Made by a program: the position numbers and the translations under genes. Source: Apodospora peruviana (taxonomy: Eukaryota > Ascomycota > Sordariomycetes > Sordariales > Lasiosphaeriaceae). Taken from it: a stretch of 64,000 bases of DNA. The stretch spans positions 4,712,001-4,776,000 of the forward strand of contig JAUEDM010000002.1 in assembly GCA_033439685.1 (NCBI GenBank). The letters are read 5' to 3'. Positions 1-11,595 of this stretch are shown one piece after another. The notes beneath the pieces are model-generated. The model did not search any database, was not told where the DNA came from, and saw only the letters and a program-made list of their open reading frames with translations. The number at the start of each line of letters is the position of its first letter. The first letter of the stretch is position 1.

Positions 1-64
1 GAGAGCGTTACAGGAATAGAAGAGCTAGGTACTGACGATAGTTCCCTCGGGGGGATATGGACAG

Positions 65-3000
65 AACATGACCGACACGCAAAATGTATAGTCGAGATGA
101 AGGACAACCAGACGGTCCTAACGCCACCACCCGATGCCGCCGAGCGAGGAGGAGGAGGGAAAGGGACTGCGGGAAAGGACCACGGCCAAAAGGTCTTTGC
201 CTTCGACAAGTCGTACTGGTCCTTCGACAAGAACGCGCCCAACTACGCCGGTCAGGAGAACCTGCACGAGGACCTCGGGAAACCGTTGCTCGACAACGCC
301 TTCCAGGGCTATAACAATTGCATTTTCGCCTACGGTCAGACCGGTTCGGGAAAATCCTACTCCATGATGGGATATGGCAAGGAGGCGGGTATCATCCCCA
401 TGATCTGCCAGGACATGTTCAAGAGGATAGTGGAGATGCAGCAGGACAAGAATCTACGGTGCACCGTCGAGGTTTCCTATCTTGAGATCTATAACGAGAG
501 AGTGCGCGATCTACTAAACCCAGCGAATAAAGGCAACCTGAAAGTTCGAGAGCATCCGTCGACTGGTCCGTATGTCGAGGATCTGGCCAAGTTGGTAGTC
601 GGGAGCTTCCAGGAAATCGAGCATCTGATGGACGAGGGCAACAAGGCGAGAACGGTGGCCGCGACCAACATGAACGAGACGTCCAGTCGAAGTCATGCCG
701 TCTTCACCCTCATGCTCACGCAGAAACGATTCGACCCCGAGACCAAGATGGAGATGGAGAAGGCCGCCAAGATTAGTCTAGTCGACCTCGCAGGTTCCGA
801 AAGAGCTACGTCTACTGGCGCGACTGGTGCTCGTCTGAAAGAAGGTGCGGAAATCAACAGATCGCTTTCGACTCTCGGTCGTGTCATCGCCGCCCTCGCC
901 GACCTCTCGACCGGCAAGAAGAAGAAGGGCGGCGCCACCGGGCAGGTACCCTACCGTGACAGTGTTCTCACCTGGCTCTTAAAAGACTCGCTCGGCGGCA
1001 ACAGCATGACGGCCATGATCGCCGCCATCAGTCCGGCTGACATCAACTACGATGAGACGCTCAGCACGCTTCGGTACGCCGACTCAGCGAAGCGAATCAA
1101 GAATCACGCCGTAGTGAACGAGGACGCCAACGCGCGCATGATACGCGAGCTGAAGGAGGAGCTCGCGCTACTGAGAAGCAAGCTCGGAGGTGGATCCGGG
1201 GTCGTCGGCGTGCCCGTTCCTACTGAGGAGGTGTACGCCGAGGGCACCCCGCTGGAACAGCAGATCGTCAGTATCACGCAGCAGGACGGCACGGTCAAGA
1301 AGGTGTCCAAGGCCGAGATTGCGGAGCAGCTGAACCAGAGCGAAAAGCTTTTGCAGGATCTTAATCAGACCTGGGAGCAGAAATTACAGAAAACGGAAGA
1401 GATCCACAAGGAGCGCGAGGCTGCGCTGGAAGAGCTGGGTATTAGTATCGAAAAGGGGTTTATAGGTATGTCGACGCCTAAGAAGATGCCACATTTGGTC
1501 AATCTGTCGGACGACCCCCTCCTGGCCGAGTGTTTGGTCTACAACCTCAAGCCCGGCATCACCACGGTCGGCAACGTCGAATCCAACGCGGACCACCAGG
1601 CCAACATCCGACTCAACGGGTCGCGCATCCTGCACGAGCACTGCGTTTTCGAGAACGCGCCCGACGGCACGGTTACGGTCATACCCAAAGAGGGCGCCGC
1701 GGTCATGGTCAATGGCAAGCGCGTGACGGACCACACGAGGTTACACTCGGGGTACCGCATCATCTTGGGCGACTTTCACATCTTTCGGTTCAACCATCCG
1801 CTCGAGGCGCGTGCGGAAAGGGCTGAACGTGCGGAGCAGCGCGCGGAACAGCAGAGCTTGCTACGGCAGTCGGTTACGGCCAGCCAGCTGCAGGCGCTGG
1901 ACAAGACGACCGCTTTGTCGTCGCCGTCGCCGAGCCCGAGGCCCGGCCAGGGCCACGAGCGGAGCTATAGCGCAGCCGCCTCGGAGCTCGGCGGCTTCGA
2001 GAGCAGCAGGCCCGACTCGCCGGCCCCCGGGTATTTCCAGCGGAATAGTCGCGAATCGGATTGGTCGTTTGCGCGGCGGGAGGCGGCGCCGGCGATTCTA
2101 GGGACCGACCAGAACTTTGCGAGTCTGACGGACGAGGAGCTGAACGCTTTATTTGAGGACGTCCAGAAGGCAAGGGCGGAAAGGGTGGTTGGGGTGAACG
2201 GCGACCGGAGAGACGACAACGATGATATGGAGTCAATGGCGTCCTATCCGATTCGGGAGAAGTACATGTCGACGGGCACGCTGGATAACTTTTCGCTCGA
2301 CACGTTACTGACGATGCCCTCGACGCCTAAGCAAGGCCTGGTCGGGGAAGCCGAGAACGACAAGCTCCGTGAGATCCGCGAGGAGATGCAGAGCCAGCTG
2401 GAGAAGCAGAAGGAGGAGTACCGCGACCAGCTCAAGAGCGCTGAGGCGGCCAACGTCGAGGTCGAGGAGATCAAAAAGGAGAAGGCCAAGATGGAGGAGA
2501 TCCTCGTGCAGCTCAAGGCGGACATGCAGAAGCAGCTCGAGGTGCAGCGGAAAGAGTTTGAGGACAAGATCGAAAAGATGGATCCGCTGAAAAGACCAAA
2601 GGCGAATCCGAAGTTGTCTGAGGAGGAGATTGGAATGGCAAAGAGCGTGGTCAAGCACTGGCGGAGTCGACACTATGTGCAGATGGCTGAGGCGGTATTG
2701 CAGCATGCTGCCACCCTCAAAGAGGCGCAGATCATGAGCCATGAACTGGAGGAGAGCGTGGTTTTCCAGTTTACGGTTGTTGATGTCGGTCATCTGCTCT
2801 GTTCGTCCTACGACATGGTCCTTAATGGGCTGACTGGCGAGGGCGACGACGCGGCGCTCGAGGACGCGCCGAAACCCTGCGTCGGGGTCAGAGTGGTCGA
2901 CTACAAGCACAGCGTCGTGCACCTATGGAGCATCGACAAACTGCATGATCGAGTCAGGCAGATGCGGCAGATGTACCAATACCTTGACCAGCCCAAGTAC

Positions 3001-5544
3001 GCGCAGCACCTGAGTCTCGATAATCCGTTTATCGAGGCGTGCATGCCGCAGTACACGCTGGTCGGCGAGGCGGACGTCCCTCTCAAAGCTGTGTTTGAGA
3101 GTCGCGTGCAGGATTTTGTGCTGGACGTATTCTCGCCGCACACCTCGCATGCGATCGGGATCATCAAGCTCGCGCTGGAGCCGTCGAGTGCGCGCGCACC
3201 GACCAACACCATCAAGTTCAATATAGTGATGCACGAAATGGTCGGGTTTGCGGAGCGCGAGGGTACCGAGGTGCACGCGCAGCTGTTTATCCCGGGCGTG
3301 TCGGAGGAGGAAGGGATCACGACGACGCAGATGATTAAAGACTTTGATGAGGGGCCGATCCGTTTCGAGAGCGTGCATAGCATGAGCGTTCCGCTGTTTG
3401 CGGACCCCGAAGAGACAACGTTGCGCGTGGCCATATTCGCAAAGGTGTCGGCGATGCATCTCGACAAGCTGTTGAGTTGGGATGATATTCGTGATGCAGT
3501 GCCTACCTCAGAGATCAGCAGCAGACAAAAAGCCGCGAGGATAAACGAGTCGCATTTCTTTACGGAGGAAAAGCACGATTTGCTGTCCAGAGTCCAGATT
3601 CTTGAGCTCAACGAAGAGGGCGATTATGTCCCTGTCGAGGTTACGCAGACGAGCGAACTTGATACCGGGACGTTTCAGCTGCACCAAGGCCTGCAGAGAA
3701 GAATCGCTATCAACTTGACGCACAGTTCCGGGGATGCACTGCCCTGGGACGACGTAACGACTATACGGGTCGGTAAGGTCCATCTGCTCGACAGTGCGGG
3801 CAAGACGCCCGACATGAGTACCGTCGGTCCGGATCTACCCCTAAAACTGTCAGCGAAGCCTATCTTCCGGACCAACGCCAACGGTACGCGTAGCATCACG
3901 ATGATGGGCCAGTGGGATTCCTCCCTGCACAACTCGCTGCTGCTCGACAAAGTGACCGCAGAGAAATACCGGGTGCAGATGACCGTGTCGTGGGAGATTA
4001 CCTCTCCCAAGCTGACAGAACCGATGAAGTTCTCCCAGAAATTATGCGTGCAGATCCTGTCGCGGAGCTTCGTCAGGCAGACGAGCATGTTTTCGGGCTT
4101 GTTGCCGGTCTGGCAGAACGTGCGGATCGTGCACTCCTCGACCGGGATATTCACGCTGCAGATGCGGCCGGCACCGATCAAAAGGGTGGGCGATTTGTGG
4201 CGGATGAATAGCCAGCACGATTATGTCAAGGGTGAAGAGAATCTGGGCGCGTGGACGCCAAGGGGGGTGTCGTTGGTGGCGGATTATATTGGCCGTCGGA
4301 GGAAGAGGAGGGTGATGGCGCAGGTGCAGGAGGTCGATTCATTGTTGAGGAAGATGGGGTTCTTGAACGACGAAAATGGTGTTGCTGATCACAAAGACCC
4401 TGAGGAGGAAATCCCCCCACCACCAAATTTCCGACATCATCTTAGGGACGATTCCATCGCCGAGCTGCTCAAAGACGACACGCCTGACGCTACGTCGGAG
4501 GAGGAGGCGTCGCAGCTCGAGGCGGAACAGGTACCCCTTCCGCCGGACGAAGATGACCCGGAGCCGGAGCCGGAGTACAATGATACGCAGCAAATTCTCC
4601 TCACCAAATGCCTCAAGCTATGGCGCCGGTACCCGGCAGAAGACGCGATGATGCTCAAGATCCTGAGCCCTGCAAACGTGGATCCGCCGCCTGACGGAAC
4701 GATATCCGATTCATCAGACTACAATCTCGCGGCCGCGGAGAGGCGGCCTGAGTTCGTGTCGACGGTGATTCGGGTGCCCAAGAACCCGACCGTCCTGAAG
4801 GGAGGGTATCTGCTCGTGCCGAACTCGGACTCGACGCGGTGGGTAAAGCGGTTCGTCGAGCTGCGCCGGCCGTATCTGCATGTGCACAGCGTCGCGGACG
4901 GGGAGGAGGTGGCAATTGTCAGCCTGCGTAATGCGCGAGTTGATTCGCAGCCTGGGATTCTGGGGCTGCTGAATAGGGACGAGGATCATGATTTCCCTCA
5001 GCAGCAGCAGCAGCAACAACACGATGATCCTTCCGGTCAACAGGAGAACGGGAATAGTGGCGGTACTGCCGGTGGTGGTGGTCAATCATCAAATAGTAGC
5101 AGACCAACAAGACAGCAGCACAGACGCACCGCGTCGGGACGACTGACTGCCACCATTTCTGGTACTGGTGGTGGTGTTGGTGGCATAATTCCTGGTCTCG
5201 CATCGCTGATGTCGGGAGGGCAGCAGCAGCAACAAGGGAGAGATGGGATGCAGAAGCTGAGCGAACGGCTGCAGGCGGGCGTGTTTGCGATTTACGGGAC
5301 CGACAACACGTGGCTGTTTGCCGCGCGCAGCGAGAAGGAGAAGCTGGACTGGATCTTGAAGATCGATCAGAGCTTTCTGGGGCTTTCGTCTGGTTCGTCG
5401 TCGGGAGCTAATTCGAGGGAACAGAGCGTTAATGGGCGGTTGCGGACAACGATGATGACTCAGCAGCATAGGAGTAATGGGTTTTTAGGGGGGAGGAACG
5501 GGAACGGGAGCGGAAGCAGCCTGGTTGCCAGTCCGGGGATATGA
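65..5544 (+). CDS. kin3: Kinesin-3 (Unc104/KIF1A type) motor, 5' partial
   Basis: Plus-end-directed microtubule motor of the kinesin-3 family; in filamentous fungi these carry early endosomes and other vesicles. The window opens inside an intron: branch point TACTGAC at 30-36 and acceptor AG at 63-64, so the exon starts at 65 and the first motor-domain strand lies upstream. About 1,825 codons are present without another intron. Counting from the Met at 97: P-loop GQTGSGKS (80-87), switch I NETSSRSH (about 193), DLAGSERA (about 231), a neck and coiled coil, an FHA domain (about 480-560, with GNVESNADHQ), a long kinesin-3 central/stalk region, and a C-terminal PH domain (about 1570-1760). The PH domain is interrupted by roughly 100 residues of polyQ/Gly/Ser sequence. 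The C-terminal tail after the PH domain is Gly/Asn/Ser-rich. Family assignment is secure; the cargo is inferred from the family. Confidence 0.96.
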
Positions 5545-6425
5545 TTTTTGGGATGGTTGGTGGTCATGATGGATAGAAGAACCGCCGCCGCCGCCTTTCG
5601 GCAGGGAGGGCGAAAGAGGAAAGACAAAGGCAACCATGATGAAACTGAAAAAAAACAAAAGAAACTATATACCACAAGACTTACCAGCATCATTTTCTTT
5701 CTCTTTTTATGACACAAGTCTTTCTCAGGGATACCCAGGAAACAAACTACTTATCAACCATAGAATGGGGTTTTCTTTTTTGTCGATGGAGATTTAGGTT
5801 AGTCGACTTAGGGACCTTTGGCTTATATACCTGCTTAGGTTCCCAGCAGCAGCAGCACAGGGCAGTTAGTGGTTTGAGTAGAAGCACTATCACTACTTTA
5901 CCTTTTACCAACCTTCGAAGTTTATGTATTCATGTATGTACTGTATGGAATGGACGGACGGATGTAATGTATGACTTACAGTTGCTCAATCAATGTACGA
6001 GAGTCGTTCGTTGTTGGTTCGATCTCGCACGCTTTAGATGGTTGGTCTCAATCCTTTTTCTTATCGCATGTCCTTATTTATTCTCGGCATGTCTTCCCTC
6101 CTAGGCTTGACTCATCAGTCCCATCGTCATGGTGGTCATTTATAGGTTTCACCATTTCCACTACGCAGCCTGGCAACAGTAGAACGTGTCTCTGATTACT
6201 TTTTTTTATCTACGTAGCACTGAATAGATGCCGCGGGGGACATGATTTTAAACACTTGAGAAACTACTCATTATGTTGTTTGTCGTTTAGGTACCTTAAC
6301 TCATCTAACAAACCCACCAGCCAGCCAACCACCGACCGTACGCGCGAGTGTGGAAAGAATCAGTCCCCACCGCCCCATTTTGGAGTACCTCTGTCTATCA
6401 AACGTCACTGGAATAATCAAGTGGT
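5545..6425. other. Intergenic, convergent 3' ends
   Basis: Lies between the 3' ends of the kinesin gene (+) and the ade4 gene (-), so it should hold both 3' UTRs and terminators. It is AT-richer than the flanking exons, with short A and T runs (for example at 5649-5662). No coding sequence is supported. Confidence 0.7.
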
Positions 6426-8507
6426 CTATCGGCTCATCGGCGGTTCGGACGCTAAATTATGAATACTGTGATCACAAGTTAGCACCGATGCTGTCTGTTC
6501 GGGCAGAAAGCGTGAAAGACAAGATAAAGAACTGGATCAAATGATAATCATGTTGAATTGAGAATAAAATGGAGGGAAGGACCAGAATGAGTTGAAAATG
6601 ATAGTCTGGGATCGAAAAGAAACAGGATTAAACGGAAACAGAAACATACCTGATATCCTCGCGATTCGCAGGACTCCTCGGCCCGAGTTCCTGCTCTTCG
6701 TTCACTGCGCAATTTACAGCAGTACCAACGCCATTCTCAACGTCGCCACCTCTGGCTCTGATACCGAGAGCAAAGGCAGCCCTGTCGTTATCTGCTGATA
6801 CCTTTGCTGACGATGCACCACTCACGTTCACCGGTCCACCGTTTGCTACCACGGCAGCACCATCACCACCCGCGTTGGTGCTAGCCATTTTCCTCTTCTT
6901 TCCGCGATTCTCGCTGAGATGCTCGAAATATCCCTCTGGTACTTCGGTCTTGTACTTGCCACAAAAGACACCAATCTCAAAGTCCGTAATTTCCGAATCA
7001 GGGGAAGCTTCTGTGCAGGCTGCTTTGAGGTCGTCGAGGTCTTGATAGATGACTTCGTCTGCATTAATATGACGAGCAATATCTTGTCGGGTCTTTTCAT
7101 GAGCGATGAGCTCCTGTGGGCTGGCGAGGTCGATTCCGTACTAGAGACGAAAATGTCAGTAACAGAAAATTAGTGATAAGGATCACGGAGACCGACAATG
7201 TGAGGATGCTTGATGGGCGGAGCGCAGCTCGCAAAGATGACTTTCTGCGCGCCAGCTTCCCTGGCCATGCTGACAATCTCCCGTGAAGTCGTTCCGCGGA
7301 CGATCGAGTCGTCAATCAGCAAGACGACACGACCGTTGAATTCGGACTCCATAGCGCTCAGCTTGCGCCGGACGCTCTTCTGACGAGCCTTCTGGCCCGG
7401 CAGAATGAAGGTACGGTACACATATCTGTTTTTGATGAAACCATTAGAAAACGGCTTGCCGAGCCGTTCGGACACGATGGCTGCGGCCGTATTACTAGTC
7501 TCAGGCACCGGGATGATGACATCGATTTCCTTGATTCCTTCTTCTCCCAGGATCTCTCTGACCTTGTCGGCTAGCTTGGCTCCCATGTTTTGTCTGCTGC
7601 GATTGATCGAAATGCCATCCATAACACTGTCAGGGCGAGCAAAGTATACGTATTCGAAGATATCTGGAGAGTAGGCTTGTCTGGGGGCGACCTGGTGGAA
7701 CTGTGGCTTGCCGCCCTTCTGAATAAAGACGGCCTGTCCAGGCAGGATGTCGTGGATGTTCTTGAAGCCAAGTTGGCGGAGTGCGATGCTCTCGGATGCC
7801 AGCATGTAATCGGTAGCACCCTCCAGGGTGGATGACGGACGGGAGCCAATGACTAGAGGGCGAATGCCGTGAGAGTCGCGGAAGGCAAGGATTCCAAAGC
7901 CGGCAATCATGGCGGTGGCAGCCCAGGCGCCGGCGCATCTCTCATATGTCCGGGACAAGGCGCTGAAGATGTCGTCGGTGTTGACACGGGCCTTGCCGGT
8001 CTCGTTGAGGGCGTTGGCAAAGACGTTGAGCATTAGCTCGCTGTCGGAGTCGGTGTTGACGTGGCGGTGCGCCTCTTTGTCGAGATAGCTGCGGAGGGCA
8101 GGCGCATTGATCAAGTTGCCATTGTGGCCGAAGCAGATGCCGTACGGCGAGTTGACGTAGAATGGCTGGCTCTCGGCGCTCTACCAGAAAGCGGTTTAGC
8201 ACAGGGAGGTTCTCGCGAAAGGGGAAAAAAGAGAACGTACTGAGCTTGTTCCGGCGGTGGGATACCGAAGGTGTGCGATGCCCATATATCCGGGAAGGTC
8301 GACTACACGCTTGCCATCCTCGAAAACCTTGGATGCCATGCCGTTACCCTTACACTGAAATATTCTGCCGCCTTGTGCGCAGGTAGCAATTCCACAAGCA
8401 TCTTGTCCGCGGTGCTGGAGGTAGTACAGACTCTCGTGCAAGTCGGCCGAAGCATCGGCCGCGTGCGACTCGGTGTCACCGAGGATGACGGCGAGAATGC
8501 CACACAT
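6426..8507 (-). CDS. ade4: Amidophosphoribosyltransferase (purine step 1)
   Basis: Catalyses the committed step of de novo purine synthesis: PRPP plus glutamine gives 5-phosphoribosylamine (cytosol). Exons on the minus strand: 8507-8241, 8180-7197, 7140-6650 and 6465-6426; the total is 1,782 nt, 593 aa. The protein begins MCGI, so Cys2 becomes the N-terminal glutamine-amidotransferase nucleophile once Met is removed; an in-frame upstream extension is therefore rejected. The N-terminal Ntn glutaminase domain contains QHRGQDACGIAT. The C-terminal phosphoribosyltransferase domain has the PRPP motif LLIDDSIVRGTT. The last exon is only 40 nt and restores the family-conserved ending DISIHN; its acceptor follows a CTAAC branch site. 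Without it the frame reads into the GTATGT donor. Intron 2 uses the unusual donor GTCGGT, chosen because it gives the conserved HIYGIDLAS junction. Confidence 0.95.
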
Positions 8508-9536
8508 GATGCCGGCGTATGTATACGAACCAGTATTTGCGATTACCTGGACCTTAGGTCGCGCGATCACTTGACGCTCAAAGGGAAGGACGCGACGTGG
8601 ACGGGAGGGTTGATGGGCCGAATCGGTTGTATGTCTCGGTGGATGGCTTGGCAGGGTCCGAGATCGCCTTTAGGGTCAGAGTGATGGAACGAGAAGGCAG
8701 GGGAAGAGTGGAGAGGTGAGAAAGAGGATGGAATACCTCAGGAATCCGTAGATATCATTGTGAAAAGATTACCGATAGAAAAAGACGGGGGCGAGTGGGA
8801 ATGGAGTTTGGGATCCATTCTTCTGGGCTCTGAAGGCTTCCGGATAAAATAGCCAAGTTCCTCTTTTCTGGGAGCACAAGACCGTCGAGACGGTAAAAAC
8901 TTTTTTTTCTTTTGGACCCGGATAGGCTGCGGGGACCGATGCAATGCGCTGGAGGGGTTCAAGATTGGCGGGGTTGGCGCTTATCGATTGGGTCTTCCTC
9001 CGCAGTCGCATGCACATGCGCTGCGAGCGAGTCCAACGGCTGCCAGGATCGGAGGCAAGGTTCAGGGTTGGCCCAAAGTTGCTCTGCCTTCCTTTGTGCC
9101 CTGTACAAGCCTTAGTCATCAAAGATCGACCAGTCCTTCAAATGGAAAGACTCCCGCTTTCCATAAACTTAGGTACTTTAGTGTGTTTCATTGTTGGCGT
9201 GGGTATCCCAATTTAAGGTAGAAAACTTCCATATCTTTTGTTACACTAGCTCGACCGTAGATGTAGACAAGAAGGGGCAGTCCAAGTCATTTTAACTCAG
9301 CTGGCGTTGCTGAGGTAATCCATATAACACTCCCCTCCTAGCCACTATCACCAACCTCCTAATTAGGAAATAAAGAAACTTCATCCCAACGGCTCGGGGA
9401 AAACCTCTCAGATACGGTCAGCCTTTCAAAATTCCCATTTATTCTTCCTCAACATTAGAAGATAAGTCGCCGCTTCTTAAGCGAGCCAAATTCAAATTAT
9501 TACATATTCCCCTACGACCTAGTCTTGGCTGCTTAA
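8508..9536. other. Intergenic, ade4 upstream region
   Basis: Contains the ade4 promoter and, at its far end, the 3' region of the next minus-strand gene. I looked for a TGACTCA-type amino-acid-control element and a TATA box close to ade4 and saw neither. No further gene is supported. Confidence 0.6.
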
Positions 9537-10130
9537 TCACTTCTCCCGCTTTACCTTCTTCTTCATACCCTTACTCTTCTCTTGCGTTGCATGTCCACCG
9601 CCACTCTCTTCTTTCTTCTCCGCATAACCATCACCGTCCCCCCTGGCCGCCAAACCCTCAGAACTTGAAGAGGCTTTCCGCTTCGTCCCCTTACCAATCC
9701 GCCCTTCCTCATTACTACCTCCAGCCTGGCTTCTCACCCTCCTCCTCCCAGTATCGAAATCATCCCTCATCATCTCACTGTCCGAGACACACCCGCAGCC
9801 CCCTTCCTCACAGAGCCCGCACATAACCGGCCACCCCCTTGTGACCGTCTCCTCGTGATCGTACCGCGGACACGCCTGCTCGTACCCATAAATAGTATTT
9901 CCCAAAGCATCCGTAAAATGCTCCTCGTACTCGGCGCAGCGGCGCATCTGCACAGACGCGACCCGGTGTTGGAGCTCTCCGGGCAGGCGCGTCAGCCAGC
10001 CCGTGCCGTCGTCCTGGCGGCCCTGGCTGTCGATGACGGACTGTGCGCGCAGCAAGGCGTAATGCGGGCAGGTGGGCAGGTCGCGGCGCGCGCAGTAGCA
10101 TGTGTTCATGTTGATGATCATTAGGCACAT
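9537..10130 (-). CDS. Small Cys-rich hypothetical protein
   Basis: Single-exon gene of 197 aa starting MCLMI. I do not recognise a named family. The N-terminal 115 residues are Cys-rich with paired cysteines (TCYCARRDLPTC, CGLCEEGGCGC) that could bind zinc. The C-terminal 80 residues are charged and low-complexity, ending in a Lys-rich stretch (KSKGMKKKVKREK) that could act as a nuclear localisation signal. Short Cys-rich proteins with a conserved head and a basic tail are common in filamentous ascomycetes. No signal peptide or membrane segment is visible. That it is a real gene is judged from the ordered Cys pattern and biased tail; no function is assigned. Confidence 0.65.
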   Translation of the reverse strand: MCLMIINMNTCYCARRDLPTCPHYALLRAQSVIDSQGRQDDGTGWLTRLPGELQHRVASVQMRRCAEYEEHFTDALGNTIYGYEQACPRYDHEETVTRGWPVMCGLCEEGGCGCVSDSEMMRDDFDTGRRRVRSQAGGSNEEGRIGKGTKRKASSSSEGLAARGDGDGYAEKKEESGGGHATQEKSKGMKKKVKREK

Positions 10131-10730
10131 TTTTTGTTGGTTTCTGCTGTTTGAACTTCTGTAGTTGGGTGTCTTGAGGATCTGCTACCGAAATAATCCT
10201 CATGAAGAAGGGCGGCGTCTTGTTCATATAGAGAAGCAAGCATACCCTCTCTCATCAATATCTGACAGCTTATTTGGTGTCACCTCAGTTGCAACTGGAA
10301 AATCATCGCCACAAGATCAAGACACCAATGATGTATTTGGTTCTCCGTCCACCTATCAAACCGGTGGTGTCGATTCCAGCACGGATCCAGACAAGGGTTG
10401 AAATAAATCAACCAGTGCAACATTCAGTGAGTTGCCCATGTCTTGAAATCAGGCGATATGTTAGCAACCCACCTGTCGCACTGAATCACCGCGGATTTAA
10501 GGGTCTTTCGTGCAACATGTCCAGATTCATCCTCCTATTTGCTTGCGCGGGATGTAATCTATGTAAGGTACGCAACTAATATAACCTAAGCGAGAAACTC
10601 GTTCAAGGGTAGGTAGGCGGGCATGGTACCGTAAGTTAAGTGTTGTAAGTTGTGCCATTTATGACTACCCGGGAGAAACACGGGGAACCTGACAATGCGT
10701 CTGCAGCATGGTTGAAACGCATGCAATAAA
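10131..10730. other. Intergenic, nothing recognised
   Basis: About 600 bases upstream of the Cys-rich gene. Only short unconvincing reading frames on either strand. No repeat or RNA gene seen. Confidence 0.5.
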
Positions 10731-11320
10731 TCAACGTGAATATGTTGCTATTTCAATTCTATTTAACTGTATACTGTATATGTACCAGTGACTGATTACT
10801 CCATAAGACAAATAGGGGAAACGCTCAACCCATTTCATGAGTGTCTTGTTGTCCGGTGAACTAGCGCATGTAAACATACCCCTGAGCAAGGGGATGTCAA
10901 CACTAACGATTTCAAAAATTGTGTTTTGCTGATGGCGTTCGGCAAAACTCAGGTCAGGCTCGAGATCAATCGGAACCCCAATGGTGAACACGGATTCGGT
11001 ATGTGAATTCACGTTGGGGCCGATGACCCAAAGAAACTCTTTGAGTCCCCTTTCAATACCCTCAGCAACGGGACCGCAGATGTCTCTGTCCAACCCAGGC
11101 TCGCGGCCCTTGCCGAGGATGATGATTCTAGTAGAAACACCAACGACAAGAGAGTAGCCTGGGCCGACTGAACCCAACTTGAAGTCGATATGGATGAAAG
11201 CGTAGCTATATGTAAACGCAACAGTCAGTCATTTTTGATGCCCAACTGAGCAAATGTTCAGGGAGGTAAATGAAGTGCTCACCACGCCGGCGCAAACCAC
11301 GGGCTTCTGAACAAGAACAT
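10731..11320 (-). CDS. Hypothetical protein, weak two-exon model
   Basis: Proposed model: exon 1 11320-11283 (38 nt, starting MFLFRSPWF) and exon 2 11205-10731. The intron has donor GTGAGC, a CTGAC branch-like site and acceptor TATAG. The product would be 170 aa. Exon 2 contains a coherent stretch of hydrophobic and charged residues (GYSLVVGVSTRIIILGKG and onward) without obvious low complexity, but I recognise no family. It is on the same strand as, and about 275 bases downstream of, the NLR pseudogene, so it could be an independent small gene or a detached, decayed piece of an older locus. Start site and reality are both uncertain. Confidence 0.28.
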
Positions 11321-11595
11321 CGCGAGACCTTCAACAGGATAAACCTGTGCAGAACGAAGTCGAAAGACGTGTAGTAACTGGCTGTGTTGACAACAGTTGA
11401 AGATGATCTGATGTCTCTAGCCAGCGAGGTGAGAGTTGAGAAAGAAAGGGAAAAAGCCCAGCCTTGAATGAGGGGTTCTCGCTACTTCTTATAAGCTCAG
11501 ATAAGGTCAGGTATAATTCAGATAGAAGAGGCAGGAAGGGAGCGGCATGAAGGAGGGGCATTTTGTGTGACAAGACGACATGTTGACTTTCCTCA

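Noticed and set aside
2901..3611. Long antisense frames within the kinesin gene
   Set aside because: Ser/Cys-rich shadows of a GC-rich coding exon with no recognisable domain.
8508..8570. N-terminal extension of amidophosphoribosyltransferase
   Set aside because: The catalytic Cys must follow the initiator Met (MCGI), which fixes the start at 8507.
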